From assembly GCA_033961575.1 (NCBI GenBank), contig CM066732.1, positions 72,640,687 through 72,704,686 of the forward strand: a stretch of DNA of 64,000 bases, written 5' to 3'. The translations under genes were made by a program, and so were the position numbers. Below, piece after piece: positions 21,672 to 32,182 of this stretch; position 1 is the stretch's first letter, and every line of letters starts with the position of its first letter. The notes under the pieces were generated by a model, which saw only the letters and a list, made by a program, of their open reading frames with translations, was not told the DNA's origin and made no database searches. The stretch comes from Aselliscus stoliczkanus (Eukaryota > Chordata > Mammalia > Chiroptera > Hipposideridae).

Positions 21672-24671
21672 GAAAAAACTTTTAAGTTTGATTTAATCCC
21701 ATATGTTCATTTTTTCTTTTATTTCCCTTGCCCGAGGGGATATATCGGTAAAAATATTACTCAAGGTAATGTTTGCAAACTTCCTCCCTATGTTTTCTTC
21801 CAGGAGTTTTATGGTTTCAGGTCTTACATTTAAGTCTTTAATCCATTTTGAGTTTGTTCTCATATATGGTGTAAGTAGGTGATCCATTTTCATTTTTTTG
21901 CACGTGTCAGTCCAATTTTCCCAGCACCATTTATTAAATAGATTATCTTTACTCCAACGTAAATTCTTGCTTCCATTGTCATAGATTAAAAATGACAGTA
22001 TATGGATGGGTTTATTCCTGGGCTCTCTATTCTGTTCCATTGGCCTATGTGTCTGTTTTTATGCCAGTACCATACTGTTTTGATTACTGTAGCCTTGTAG
22101 TATGTTTTGATGTCAGGTAGTGTGATGCCTCCCACTTTGTTCTTATTTCTCAGGATTTCCGTGGCTATTCAGGGTTTTTTGTGGTTCCATATAAATTTTA
22201 CGATTCTAAGTTCTGTTTCTGAGAAAAATGTCCTTGGTAGTTTGATTGGAATTGCACTGAATCCATATATTGCTTTAGATAGTATTGACATCTTAACTAT
22301 ATTAATTCTTCCTATCCATGAGCATGGTATGTATTTCCATTTATTTGTATCTTCTTTGATTTCTCTCTTCAGTGTCTCATAATTTTCTGAGTATAGTTCT
22401 TTTACTTCTTTAGTTAAATTGATTCCTAGATGTTTTATTGTTTTTGAAGCAATTGTAAAGGGATTGATTTCCTGATTTCTTCTTCTGATAATTTATTATT
22501 GGTGTATAGAAATGCAACTGATTTCTGAATATTAATTTTGTATCCTACTACCTTACCAAATTCGTTTATCAGTTCTAGCAGTCTTTTGGTGGAGTCTTTG
22601 GGATTCTCTATATATAGTATCATGTCATCTGCATATAATGACAATTTTACTTCCTCTTTTCCAATTTGGATGCCTTTTATTTTATTTTCTTGTCTGATTG
22701 CTGTGGCTAGAACTTCCAGAACTATGTTAAATAGAAGTGGTGAAAGTGGGGAGCCTTGTCTTGTTCCTGATCTTAAGGGGAAAGCTTTTAGCTTTTCCCC
22801 ATTGAATACGATGTTTGCTGTGGGCTTATCATATATGGCCTTTATTATGTTGAGGTATGATCCCACTATTCCCACTTTGCTAAGAGTTTTTATCATAAAT
22901 GGCTGCTGTATTTTGTCAAATGCATCTATTGATATGATCATATAATTTTTATTTTTCATTTTGTTAATGTGATGTATTACACGAATTGATCTGCGGATAT
23001 TGAACCAGCCTTGCATACCAGGAATGAATGCCACTTGATCGTGGTGTATGATCTTTTTAATGAGATGCTGAATTCGGTTTGCTAGTATTTTGTTGAGAAA
23101 TTTTGCATCTATGTTCATTAGGCATATTGGCCTGTAGTTTTCCTTTTTTGTAATATCTTTGTCTGACTTAGGAATCAGGGTGATAGTGGATTCATAGAAA
23201 GACTTTGGGAGCCTTCCCTCCTTCTGTATTTTTTGGAATAGTTTGAGGAGAATAGGTTTTAATTCTTTTTTGAATGTTTTATAAAATTCACTTGTATAGC
23301 CATCTGGTCCAGGGCTTTTCTTTGTTGAAAGATTGTTGATTACTGATTCAATTTCTTTGGCAGTAATCAATCTGTTCAGAGTTTCTGTTTGTTTTTGGTT
23401 CAGACTTGGTAGATTGTATGCTTCTAGAAATTTATCCATTCCTTCCAGATTGTCGAATTTGTTAGCATATAGTTGCTCATAGTATTTTCTTAACATTTTC
23501 TGTATTTCTGTGGTATCTGTTGTCACTTCTCTTTCATTTCTGATTTTATTAATTTGGGTCCTCTCTCTCCTTTTCTTGGTTAGTCGGGCTAAGAGTTTGT
23601 TGATTTTGTTTATCTTTTCAAAAAACCAACTCTTGGTTTCATTGATCTTTTGTATTGTTTTTTTTTGTTCTCTATTTCATTTATTTCTGCTCTGGTCTTT
23701 ATTATTTCCTTCCTTATACTCCCTTTAGGCTTGTTTTGCTGTTTGTTTTTGTTGTTGTTGTTGTTGTTGAGTTCCCTTAGGTGTAAAGATAGTCTGTTGA
23801 TTTGAGATTTTTCTTCCTTCTTTAGGTAGGCCTGCACTGCTATGAACTTTCCTCTTAGGACTGCTTTCACTACATCCCAGAGATTTTAGGTCATGGTGTT
23901 TTCATTTTTGTTTGTCTCGAAGTATCTATTGATTTTCTCCTTGATCGCATTTTTGACCCACTCACTATTTAGTAGCATGTTGTTCAGCCTCCATGTATAT
24001 GTGAGCTTTGCAGGTTTCTTCTTATAATGGATTTCTAGTTTCATAGCATTGTGGTCAGAGAAGATGCTTGATATGATTTCAGTCTTTTTAAGTTTATTGA
24101 GACATGTTTTGTGGCCTAACATGTGGTCTATCTTAGAAAATGTTCCATGTGCACTTGAGAAGAATGTATATTCTGTGGCTTTGGGGTGAAATGCTCTGAA
24201 AATGTCAGTTAAGTCCAGCTGATCTAATGTGTTATTTAAGGTTGCTGTTTCCACATTGATTTTTTTGTCTGGAGGATCTGTCCATTGAAGACAGTGGGGT
24301 GTTGAAGTCCCCTGCTATGATAGTGTTACTGTTGATCTCTGTCTTTAATGTCTGTCAGTATATGTTTTATATATTTAGGAGCTCCTATGTTAGGTGCATA
24401 GATGTTTACTAGGATTATGTCCTCTTGTTGGATCAATCCTTTTATTATTATGAGGTGTCCTTTTTTGTCCTTTATGATATTCTGAAATTTAAAGTCCATT
24501 TTATCTGATATAAGTATCACCACTCCAGCTTTTTTCTCAGTTTCATTTGCATGAAATATTTTACTCCATCCCTTTACTTTTAGCCTGTATGTGTCTTTTG
24601 ATCTGAGGTGAGTCGCTTGTATGCAGAATATGCAAGCGTCCTGCTTTCTTATCCATTCAGCCACCCTATGT

Positions 24672-25078
24672 TTTTGGGTTTTTTTAAATTGGGGAAATGG
24701 GGGAGGGGAACAGACAAGTTGCCATACTTTTGTTCTTCAGTCTAATTGTGGAGGACGTTGCTTCACTGGCCCATGTTGGTATCATCATTGTGTTCTTCTC
24801 AGGTGAGGCAGATTGGTCACCGGCTTCTAGACGGCCACTCACAGCAGCTGCCAGCCGCTCATGCTGGCTGCCAGCCACTCACTGTAGCTTATGGCAGCCC
24901 ACTGCAGCAGGGGCTGCAGCTATGCCATCCCAGGGACTCACAACAGCCCAGCTCCAGGTGGAGCTGTTGTTCACCATCTTAGCTGTAGAGGGCAGTGTCA
25001 CTGGCCCTCATATGTGGGATCTGAACCAGGCCGCTGGTGGTTAAGCCAGCTCTTAACTGCCATGCCACTCGGTCGACC
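24672..25078 (-). mobile_element. Long SINE (family A) inserted in LINE-1 ORF2
   Basis: The minus-strand head at 25078 begins GGGTCGACCGAGTGGCATGG, followed by the modular AGCTCAC/GCTGCTG body and an A-rich tail. An exact 11-bp target duplication, CCACCCTATGT, lies at 24661-24671 and 25079-25089. It splits the ORF2 endonuclease after about 20 residues. Frames of 60-115 codons inside it are not genes. Confidence 0.95.
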
Positions 25079-25157
25079 CCACCCTATGTCTTTTGATTGG
25101 AGCATTTAATCCATTTATATTTAATATAATTATTGATAGGAGCATAGTTATTGCCAT

Positions 25158-25161
25158 TTTG
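25158..25161 (-). other. 4-nt spacer between LINE-1 ORF1 and ORF2
   Basis: On the minus strand ORF1 ends TAA (25164-25162), then CAAA, then the ORF2 ATG (25157-25155). The same TAACAAAATG arrangement is present at 38585-38576 in the other LINE-1 here. Confidence 0.85.
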
Positions 25162-26064
25162 TTATTTGTGTTTCTGGTCTTCCTTAGTTAGGTTGTTTTT
25201 ATCTTCTGCTGAAAGAGGCCCTTTTAAAATTTCCTGCAATGCTGGCTTGGTGATAATGAATTCCCTTAGCTTATTCTTTTCTGTGAAGCTCTTTATCTCG
25301 CCTTCAATTTTAAATGATAACTTTGCTGGATAAAGTAGTCTAGGTTGTAGGCCTTTGTTTTTCATCACTTTGAAAACCTTCTGCCACTCCCTTCTGGCCT
25401 GCAAAGTTTCTGTAGAAAAGTCAGCTGATAATCTTATGGGGGTGCCCATGTAAGTAACTTGCTGCCTTTAGGATTCTGTCTTTGTCTTTAACTCTTGCCA
25501 TTTTCATTATAATGTGTCTTGGTGTGGGCCTATTTGGGATCATCTTGAGTGGAACTCTCTGCACTTCCTGGGCTTGTATGTCAATGTCCTTTGCCAGATT
25601 AGGAAAGTTTTCAGACATTATTACTTCAAATATGTTCTCAATCCCTTGCTCCTTCTCTTCTCCTGGTATTCTTATGTTGTATATGTTGTTGTGCTTGATA
25701 TTGTCGCCCAGCTCTCTTAAACTATTTTCAATGTTTTCCATTCTTTTTTCTTTTTGTTGTTCTGCTTGGATGATCTCTTCTATCTTGTCTTCTAAGTCAC
25801 TGATTTGATCCTCTGCTTCATCCCATCTGCTAGTATTTCCATTGAGTTTGTTATTTAATTCAGTAATTGTGTTTTTTAGTTCTAGCTGGTTGCTTTTCAT
25901 GATTTCTCTATCCTTCTTTATATTCTCATTAATTTCCTTGAACATTCTAATCATCAGTGTTCTGAACTCTGTCTCCAATAGGTTGTTTACCTCTATTTCC
26001 TCTAGTTCCACTGATTCAGGAGGTTACTTCTATTCTTTTACTTGGGATGTATTTGTTTTCCCAT
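25162..26064 (-). pseudogene. LINE-1 ORF1 (RNA-binding chaperone), broken
   Basis: ORF1 normally forms trimers and binds LINE-1 RNA. Here the likely original start is ATGGGAAAACAA at 26064, but a stop and a shift follow, and the longest frame opens at 26011. Order: coiled coil with regularly spaced Leu/Ile ('ISDLEDKIEEIIQAEQQ', about residues 70-105), RRM-like domain ('NIRIPGEEKEQGIENIFE' and 'RPTPRHIIMKM'), and a C-terminal domain in a second frame (25449-25162) with 'ETLQARREW' and 'LLYPAKLSF'. The frame switch lies between 25449 and 25421. The length is close to the family norm. Confidence 0.9.
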
Positions 26065-27011
26065 TCTGGCTTACTCTTTGTGCTTTCTTCAATGTAATAG
26101 GTAGATCCCCTAGGTCTCTGAGTCCTTTCTGGGTGGACTTCTGTGGTGTGTGTCCTTTATATTTGAATTACTCAGTCTCCCTATTCTCCTGTGCATGTGT
26201 ACCAGAGGTGTTCCTTGTATTGTGTGTCTTCTCCTGTTGAAATTGAGCTTTGATTGTTTTTGGCTTCTCAGTAGGTGGGATTGACTCCCAGGCTGACTAG
26301 CTGTGAGGATTAGCTGTGTCCACAGTTTATGAGCTGCTGTGTGAGGATTGACACCTCTAGTGAGGTTTGGCCCCTATGGGCTCTTGTGCCTGTAGCAATT
26401 TCCCTTTGGGTGTGACTCTTGTAGGTCAAACCCAGAAATGCTCTGGTTTTATCTAACATTGGCTTCTGGGTATGATGATTCTTATATCTCTTTGGCTGGG
26501 CTCTGCTGCAGAGCGATTTTAGAGCAAAACAGATCAACCAGCACAACCACACAGCCACCAAAGGAAACCAGATGCTCTCACATGTAAAAAAACAAAACAA
26601 CCAGCAACCTACAGTCAACTTGTACAGAACTATCAAACACACAAAAGAAGAAAACAAAAACAAAACAAAACACCAACAAAACAGATAACAAAAAAATGAA
26701 ACAAAATAAAAAATAATAAAATATAAAATTGAATAAACATGAGAAACAAAATAGCAATACCCCCCAAAAAAATTTTTTTCAGAAAAACGGAAAGAAGGAG
26801 GAAAAGTAGAGCAGTGAAAAGAATGAAGAAGGGAGAAAATGAGGGTGGGAAAGAAAATAGGAAAGAAAGAAGAAAAAATATATATGTCTACACACACATA
26901 TATGTGGATATATATATTCACATATATACACCCATATATATTCTTATATTGAAATATAGAAATCATAATAATGAAATAGAAAAAAAAAATAACTAAAATA
27001 AGCAACCAATA

Positions 27012-27066
27012 AAAAAAGAAGAAAAAGAAAGAAAGAAAGAAAGAAAGAAAAGAAAGAAAGAAAGAA

Positions 27067-27122
<56 letters not shown>

Positions 27123-27205
27123 GAAGGAAGGAAGGAAGGAAGGAAGGAAGGAAGGAAGGAAGGAAGGAAGGAAGGAAGGAAAGAAAGAAAAGAAAAGAAA
27201 GAAAA
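27012..27205. repeat. (GAAA)n/(GGAA)n microsatellite in the LINE-1 5' UTR
   Basis: A polypurine tract on the plus strand: GAAA units to about 27120, GGAA units to 27180, then GAAA/AAAGAA units again. It produces artefactual Ser-Phe-Leu-Pro repeat frames on the minus strand. Confidence 0.97.
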
Positions 27206-27837
27206 AACCAATGCCAGTCTTGGCAAAAGTCCACCAAGCTCTCTCCAGGTTGTCCTCTGCTGTACAAAAATTCCTCTGTGTCTTGTGGGGGCAGAGCTAG
27301 CCACCTAGGGCCTAGAGTGACCCTGGCAATGCAGGTCTATTGTAGATGAGTGGGGTTATGAGGTGTGATTTGTAGTTTTTACAAAGTCACTGCTGTTTCT
27401 GCTCTCACCTGCCCGGAGGCATGCTGCTCACCCAGAAGGCTCTATGTGTTTCTTTGAGCACTCTTTCCGCTGGAGGCTGTTGGGGGTGTGAAATTTCAGC
27501 GCTGCTAGAAGCCACCAGTGGGGGTTGGGGGGGTCTGCGAGTGCTTCAGCAGCTGAACCTGCCCTGCCTTCCAAGCCTTGCAGGAAAGGTGGCGGCGGGG
27601 TAGGTAGGCTCACACTTTGCAGCTTCTTCTGGGCGGAAATTCTCGGGCCCCTGTGGGTAGGAATACCTGTGTAATCTAATCCTACTCCTCTATTCAGGGG
27701 TCAGCTTAAGACTCTGGCATGGTGGAGGCCAAGGTTTCTGAGGGAGAGTGGAGGTGAGTTCTTATTTCTGTCTGAGAAAGAAAAAAAAAACCACATACAC
27801 AAAAACACAAAAAAGCGTCCCACTGTTGTTTTGAGCT

Positions 27838-28419
27838 GAGGCCTCTGCCTCAGATGCTCCAGCGAAGCTCCTGCTATGCTCCTGGAGGGACTGTGGGGCC
27901 TTAGGGACTGAGCCCACCCTGAAGCTCTTCGCTATCCCTCCTGGGGACCCGCGCCTCCACAGCTGCAGGCATGGGCTGCGCATCTCCACATGTCACGTTT
28001 CGCTCTTCCCCTGCTTGCCCTGTTTGAGGCTTCTGCCTCAGGGCCTGCACGCAGAGGCGCTCCTGCTGCTCTCCAAGGGGACTGGGCGGATGCAGGGACT
28101 GATCTTGCCCTATCGCTGCTATGCTCTCCACTCTGTCTCTTGGGGTCCTGGAAATCTGCAGCCACAGGTGCAGCTCGTACCTCTGCACGCTTGTCTCCTC
28201 TCTCTCCTCCCCCTCTCGCCCGGCCCAAGGCTTCTTCCTCAGACTGCAAACCTACGCTCTATTGCTGCACTCTAGGCGGGCCGCAGGGCACAGGGTACAA
28301 GCAGCAGGAACACTCACCCATCTGCTCTATGAAGCCGCGGGTCTCAGCAGCCGCGGGTGCTGTCTGTGCCTCCATGCGTCTTGCCTCCCTCTTCCCCCAC
28401 TCACCCTGTCTGCCCACCT
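27838..28419 (-). repeat. Tandem monomers (about 188-201 bp) of the LINE-1 5' UTR
   Basis: Monomer starts aligned on the plus strand are GAGGCCTCTGCCTCAG (27838), GAGGCTTCTGCCTCAG (28026) and AAGGCTTCTTCCTCAG (28227), with spacings of 188 and 201. Each ends in a C/T-rich stretch followed by CCCTG or CCCGG. Diverged but clearly the same unit. Confidence 0.85.
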
Positions 28420-28564
28420 TCCAGCAATCGTTGTGTGAGACTCTTAGTTGCACTGTGTGATGAGTAGACCTTCTTTTGAAGAGTTACAGCAGTTCAAATT
28501 GCGGCTATTTCCAGGGGAGAACTTAGGGAGCCCTCCTCACAGCTTCCATTTTCCTGTACCCCTC

Positions 28565-28613
28565 TGTAGCAATTTTTCTAGGATGAGTTCGTGAACATAA
28601 TTGGCAGACCTTG
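28565..28613 (+). mobile_element. 3' terminus of the split mariner
   Basis: After the right copy of the target duplication (28565-28575), 28576-28613 gives the end of the mariner: TAGGATGAGTTCGTGAAC (28579-28596) and a terminal CAGACCTTG followed by TA (28614-28615). It completes the element that starts at 16264. Confidence 0.9.
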
Positions 28614-28809
28614 TACAATTTTTCACCATTAAGTATTATGTTAGCTGTGGGTTTTTTAAAGATGCTTTTTTATCAAGTGTGGAAGTTCTTTTCTATTCCT
28701 ACTTTGTTGAATATTTCTATTATGAAAAGCTGTTGAATTTAATAAAATTCTCTTCTTCCATTGAGATGTCCCTGTTGTTTTTGTTTTTTATTCTATTGAT
28801 AGTTTATTA

Positions 28810-30085
28810 TTAGGTTGTCAGAAAAGTCATGACATATTTTGTCTATGGTTTTCAAAGTTCATGTATTTATATAAAGAACAAAGATCAATCAATGATATAT
28901 TGCCTGTTTTGTTCGATAACCTTTTGCCATCTTTCAGTGAGCTTCATAGTTCCTCATTCATAGAAGAACCTGTCTTTATTTGCAAAAAACTGAACAAGGT
29001 GCTGATTTACAGCCTCATCTGAATTGAACATTATACCATGCAAGGAGTTTTGAAGAGAGTGAAACAAGTGGGAGTCTGAAAGCGCAAGGTCAGGCAAGTA
29101 TGGTGGGTGTGGCAACACATCCCATCCAAGCTCCAATAATTTTTGACAGGTGATCAAACTTGGTTGTGGCCTCACATTGTAGCGATGGAACATAACTCCA
29201 TTACAATTAACAAGCTCTGGACATTTCTGGATGATGGATTCATTCAAATTGTCCAATTGCTGACAGGACACATTCGAATTGATTGGTTCCTTGATAGGAG
29301 ATCGAAAAACACAACACCTTTAAAATCCCACCACACTGAGAGCATAACCTTCCTCTGATGAATGTCTGCTTTGGATGTCGTTTGACACAAATCATGACAT
29401 CGGGACCAAGACCGTTTGCACACATTGTTGTAAACAATCCATCTCTCATCACCAGTTATCAGTCACTTCAAAAAAGGATCCCTTTCCTCATGTTTAATGA
29501 GCATATTGCAGATGTTTATAGGCGCCGTCAAATGAACTTCTTTGAGTTCATGTGGAACCCAAATATCAAGTGTAGTTTCATATGCCAGCTTCTTCAGATG
29601 GTCGTGAATGCTTGAATGATGGATGGTCAATGTTTCTGCAATCTCTCGTGTAGTGTAATGTGTTTTTGATTCAATCAATGCCTTTATTTTGTCATCATCA
29701 ACCTCAGTGGGCCTCCCTGATTAAGGAGTGTCATTGAGATAAAAATCAGCAGCATGGAATTTTGTGAACCATCATTGGCACTGATGTTCTTGGAGAGCAT
29801 TGTCACCATAAGCTTTATGCAACTTTTCACAAGCTTGATGCGTGTTTTTCCTGTTATGGAAGTAAAACAGTAAAATATGGCAAAAATGCAGTTTCGTCTT
29901 CCATCTTCAACTTGTAAAATCTCCAAAACTCAACCAAATCGCTCAATTTTGTTTTAGAATGAAGCTAGAACTGTCAGCTGTCAAATGATATAGCAATAAC
30001 AGAGCTACGAATGACTCTAGTACTTCCAAAAATGAACTAGTGCCATCTGTTGCAAACATGCGTCATGACTTTTCCGACAACCCAA
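28810..30085 (-). mobile_element. Full-length mariner (1276 bp), second family
   Basis: Bounded by TA on both sides (28808-28809, 30086-30087). Terminal repeats are TTAGGTTGTCAGAAAAGTCA on the left and TTGGGTTGTCGGAAAAGTCA on the right (reverse complement), followed by TGAC in both. The length is canonical for mariner. The transposase runs on the minus strand in several broken frames. The terminal repeats differ from the 16264 family, so this is a separate lineage. The hairpin at 55322-55399 has the same termini. Confidence 0.93.
28954..29940 (-). pseudogene. Mariner transposase, broken into several frames
   Basis: Pieces in order from the N-terminus: 'HQACEKLHKAYGDN'-like helix (about 29850-29800), a second helix-turn-helix with 'TTREIAETLTIHHSSIHDHL' (29678-29570), the 'WVPHEL' linker typical of the family, a GDE-type region near 29460 ('MMRDGLF' frame, altered), and the C-terminal half (29271-28954) with 'LGWDVLPHPPYLPD'. 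The second catalytic position, usually HHDNARP, reads 'FHRYNVRP', so the aspartate is lost. Several stops and shifts. Non-functional. Confidence 0.88.
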
Positions 30086-30636
30086 TACATTAATTGATTT
30101 TCAGATGTTAAACTAACTTTGCATATCTGGAATACGTTTTACTTGGTCATGGTATAGAATTCTTTTTCTGTGTTTCTGGCTTCAGTTTGCCAGTATTTTG
30201 TCGAGGATTTTTACATCCATATTCATAAAAGATATTTGTCTATAGTTTTCTTTCTTCATGTAAGGTCTTTGTCTGGTTTTGGTACCAGCTAATAATACTG
30301 GTGTCATAGAATGAGTTGGGAAGTATTCCCTCCTCTTCTAATTTTTGTAAGATTTTGTAAAGAATTGTTATTCGTTAAGTTATGAATGAATCGTTATTCA
30401 TTCATTGTTATTTAAGTGTTTAGTAGAACTCAACAGTAATGCCATCTGGGCCTGAGTTTTTCATTGTGGGTAACTTTTTGACTACTAATTCAATTTACTT
30501 GTTATAGGTTTATTCAGATTGTCTGCTTTTCTTGAGTCAGTTTCAGTAGTTTATTTTTTTGTAGGAATTTGTCAATTTTATCTAAATTATCTAACTTATT
30601 GGCATACAACTCTCCACAATAATCCTCTTGATTTTT

Positions 30637-30654
30637 TTTTTTTTTTTTTTTTTA
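30637..30654. repeat. Poly-T run in old LINE-1
   Basis: An uninterrupted T tract of about 23 bases, starting near 30631, inside the old antisense LINE-1. No SINE head is attached to it. Confidence 0.8.
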
Positions 30655-30796
30655 AGGTTGGTAGTAATGTCCCCTCTCTTATTTCTGACTCTAGTCAATT
30701 GAGTCTTCTCTCTTTTGGTCAATCTAGCTAAAAACGTTTGTCAATTTGGTTGTCTCTTTCTTGTAAACAAAAATTATTTCACCTATATTTATTTTG

Positions 30797-30798
<2 letters not shown>

Positions 30799-30829
<31 letters not shown>

Positions 30830-30870
30830 CTGTGTGTGTGTGTATGTGTGTGTGAGAGAGAGAGATTTAA
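30799..30870. repeat. (TG)n microsatellite
   Basis: TG repeats with a few interruptions, ending in GAGAGAGAGA. Confidence 0.97.
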
Positions 30871-31139
30871 CTTTTTAATTTAACTAAAATTAATTTCAAT
30901 ATCTGATATGAGGGATGAATCTCACTTTTAATTTTAAAATAGTTAATTATTCTAGCACCACTTACTGAATAATTTATCTCTCTCCTATACTTGAAATGTC
31001 ACTTAATTATACACTACATTTTTATATATACTATGGATTATTTCTAGACTCCCTATTGTTTTATGTAACAGTATCTACCCATGTTCTCTTGTCAGATATC
31101 CACTGCTTTTATTTCTTATTGTTTTAGCATTAAAATAAA

Positions 31140-32130
31140 ACAAAAACCCTCTAATACCTAGAAAAAACTTCCCTCTCATCATTCCTTAAACTTTTTTTGT
31201 TGACTATTTTTGTCAATTTATACTCCAGATAGTCATTAGAATTCCTTTTGCACATCACCTCTGTTCCCTTTGTAAACTCCTCTCTAAAATTTCTTTGGAG
31301 ATTTTTTTTTTAATCTAAAATAATTTCATATAATGTATGGCAGAGGATGAAGTTTTTCAATATTGAATCTACACATCATAGGTGCTCTTCTACCTTTTAG
31401 CCTATTTTTAGTGTTGTTGGTCACTAGACTCCCAAGCTTCTTGAGGTGTAGTTATGAGGTTATCCTTGACTCCTTCCTTGTGGTACTATTTATTAGCTTT
31501 TCTCTTTCATCTTCCTTTTCTCCTTCAGGGTTTTATCTCTGACTAATCTCTTCCCAATCTGTCTCCTTCCCCTTCAAGCTTCTCATAGTTAGAACAACTG
31601 TCTGTTTCCTTATTAGAAGCCATGTGACTACCAATTGCTTATTTCAATCAAGTAAGTCATTAATGTGATTTTAACATGTCTTCAATTGTCACTTAGGATC
31701 TCTGTCTCATTCCCATCTCCCACCTTGAGACCACATACTATTTTTAACCACTCCTACCCCAACTCAAACTTTGTATTTCTCTTCTACTACCTACCAGTTT
31801 ATGATTTTTACTTTAGAAAACTAAAACTATTCATATTTCTTAATTTAAACAAAGCAAAATTCACTGCCATATAAAATTCACCAATGTTTACCTACAGCTC
31901 ATACAGGCACTGTCTTGCCATTTGTATTACTTTCTTTCTTTTGTAAAACGGTATATCCTCTCCATCTTCCAACCTCTGCTCAAAACACACTTCAGACAGG
32001 AAGAATGCCCATTTTAATGCTACTCCAGTCATTATCTAGTTGTAATTGTTTTTACAGAAATGGCTTATTTAAGAAAGTACAATGTTAGGGTTAAAGTTAG
32101 GGCTAGAAAAAAATGAAAGTACAGTGTACA
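31140..32130. other. No recognised feature
   Basis: AT-rich sequence; the first part may be further LINE-1 decay. Frames up to 69 codons lack motifs. Confidence 0.4.
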
Positions 32131-32133
32131 ACA

Positions 32134-32136
<3 letters not shown>

Positions 32137-32179
<43 letters not shown>
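32137..32179. repeat. (TA)n microsatellite
   Basis: About 21 TA units. Confidence 0.98.

Positions 32180-32182
<3 letters not shown>

Larger units (their letters stand above)
20829..25157 (-). pseudogene. LINE-1 ORF2 (endonuclease and reverse transcriptase), broken
   Basis: ORF2 of the 11-kb LINE-1. It starts at ATGGCAATA (25157) and ends after 'MISLICGI' at 20829. The order is: endonuclease (about 25157-23886, split by a SINE at 24672-25078), reverse transcriptase with '[17 protein letters not shown]'-type and '[10 protein letters not shown]' motifs in a 363-codon open stretch (23526-22435), and a C-terminal segment with [18 protein letters not shown] (near 21320-21270). In the endonuclease the usual 'CIQETHL' reads 'CIQATHL', losing a catalytic glutamate. 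It also contains a 62-bp insertion and several frameshifts, so no functional protein is possible. Confidence 0.92.
17515..28564 (-). mobile_element. LINE-1, 5' end intact, antisense, with nested insertions
   Basis: The 11,050 bp between the two TGTAGCAATTT copies. In the element's own direction (minus strand) it runs: 5' UTR with tandem monomers (28564 to about 26065), ORF1 (26064-25162), ORF2 (25157-20829), 3' UTR (to about 20310), then probable transduced flank (about 20309-20253 and 17938-17565) and a (TAAA)n tail (17558-17515). Later insertions inside it are another LINE-1 (17939-20252), a SINE (24672-25078) and a 62-bp LINE-1 end (21610-21671). ORF1 and ORF2 are both broken. Confidence 0.8.
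26065..28564 (-). promoter_or_regulatory. LINE-1 5' UTR with tandem monomers
   Basis: The 2.5-kb 5' UTR upstream of ORF1. Near ORF1 it is T/A-rich with a long (GAAA)n/(GGAA)n tract (27012-27205). From about 27400 to 28550 it is GC-rich with CpGs and contains about three tandem monomers starting at 27838, 28026 and 28227. By analogy to rodent LINE-1 such monomers act as promoters; that role here is inference. Frames of up to 156 codons in this GC-rich part have no known domain and are rejected. Confidence 0.75.
28616..31130 (-). mobile_element. Old LINE-1, antisense, split by a mariner
   Basis: Strongly diverged ORF2 sequence read from the minus strand. The reverse transcriptase region lies at 28625-28809 and resumes at 30088-30770 ('CATCTGGGCCTGAG' at 30443-30456 is the complement of the SGPDG-type motif). 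A C-terminal part lies at about 30895-31130 ('TAGCACCACTTACTGAATAA'). It contains the 28810-30085 mariner and a (TG)n tract. Older than the LINE-1 copies on its left. Confidence 0.7.

Noticed and set aside
17939..22520. Model in which 17939-20252 and 22525-28564 are one LINE-1, with 20310-22520 inserted into it
   Set aside because: It needs the inserted copy to be truncated at exactly the LINE-1 position where the outer copy is broken. The nested model with an 11/14 duplication is simpler, though the two cannot be separated for certain by eye.
26944..27304. Minus-strand frames with long Ser-Phe-Leu-Pro repeats
   Set aside because: Translation of the (GAAA)n/(GGAA)n microsatellite; low complexity, not a protein.
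27762..28460. Several overlapping frames of 60-156 codons in GC-rich DNA, at first sight a small protein-coding gene
   Set aside because: They lie in the LINE-1 5' UTR monomers, occur in several frames on both strands at once, show no domain and owe their openness to GC content.
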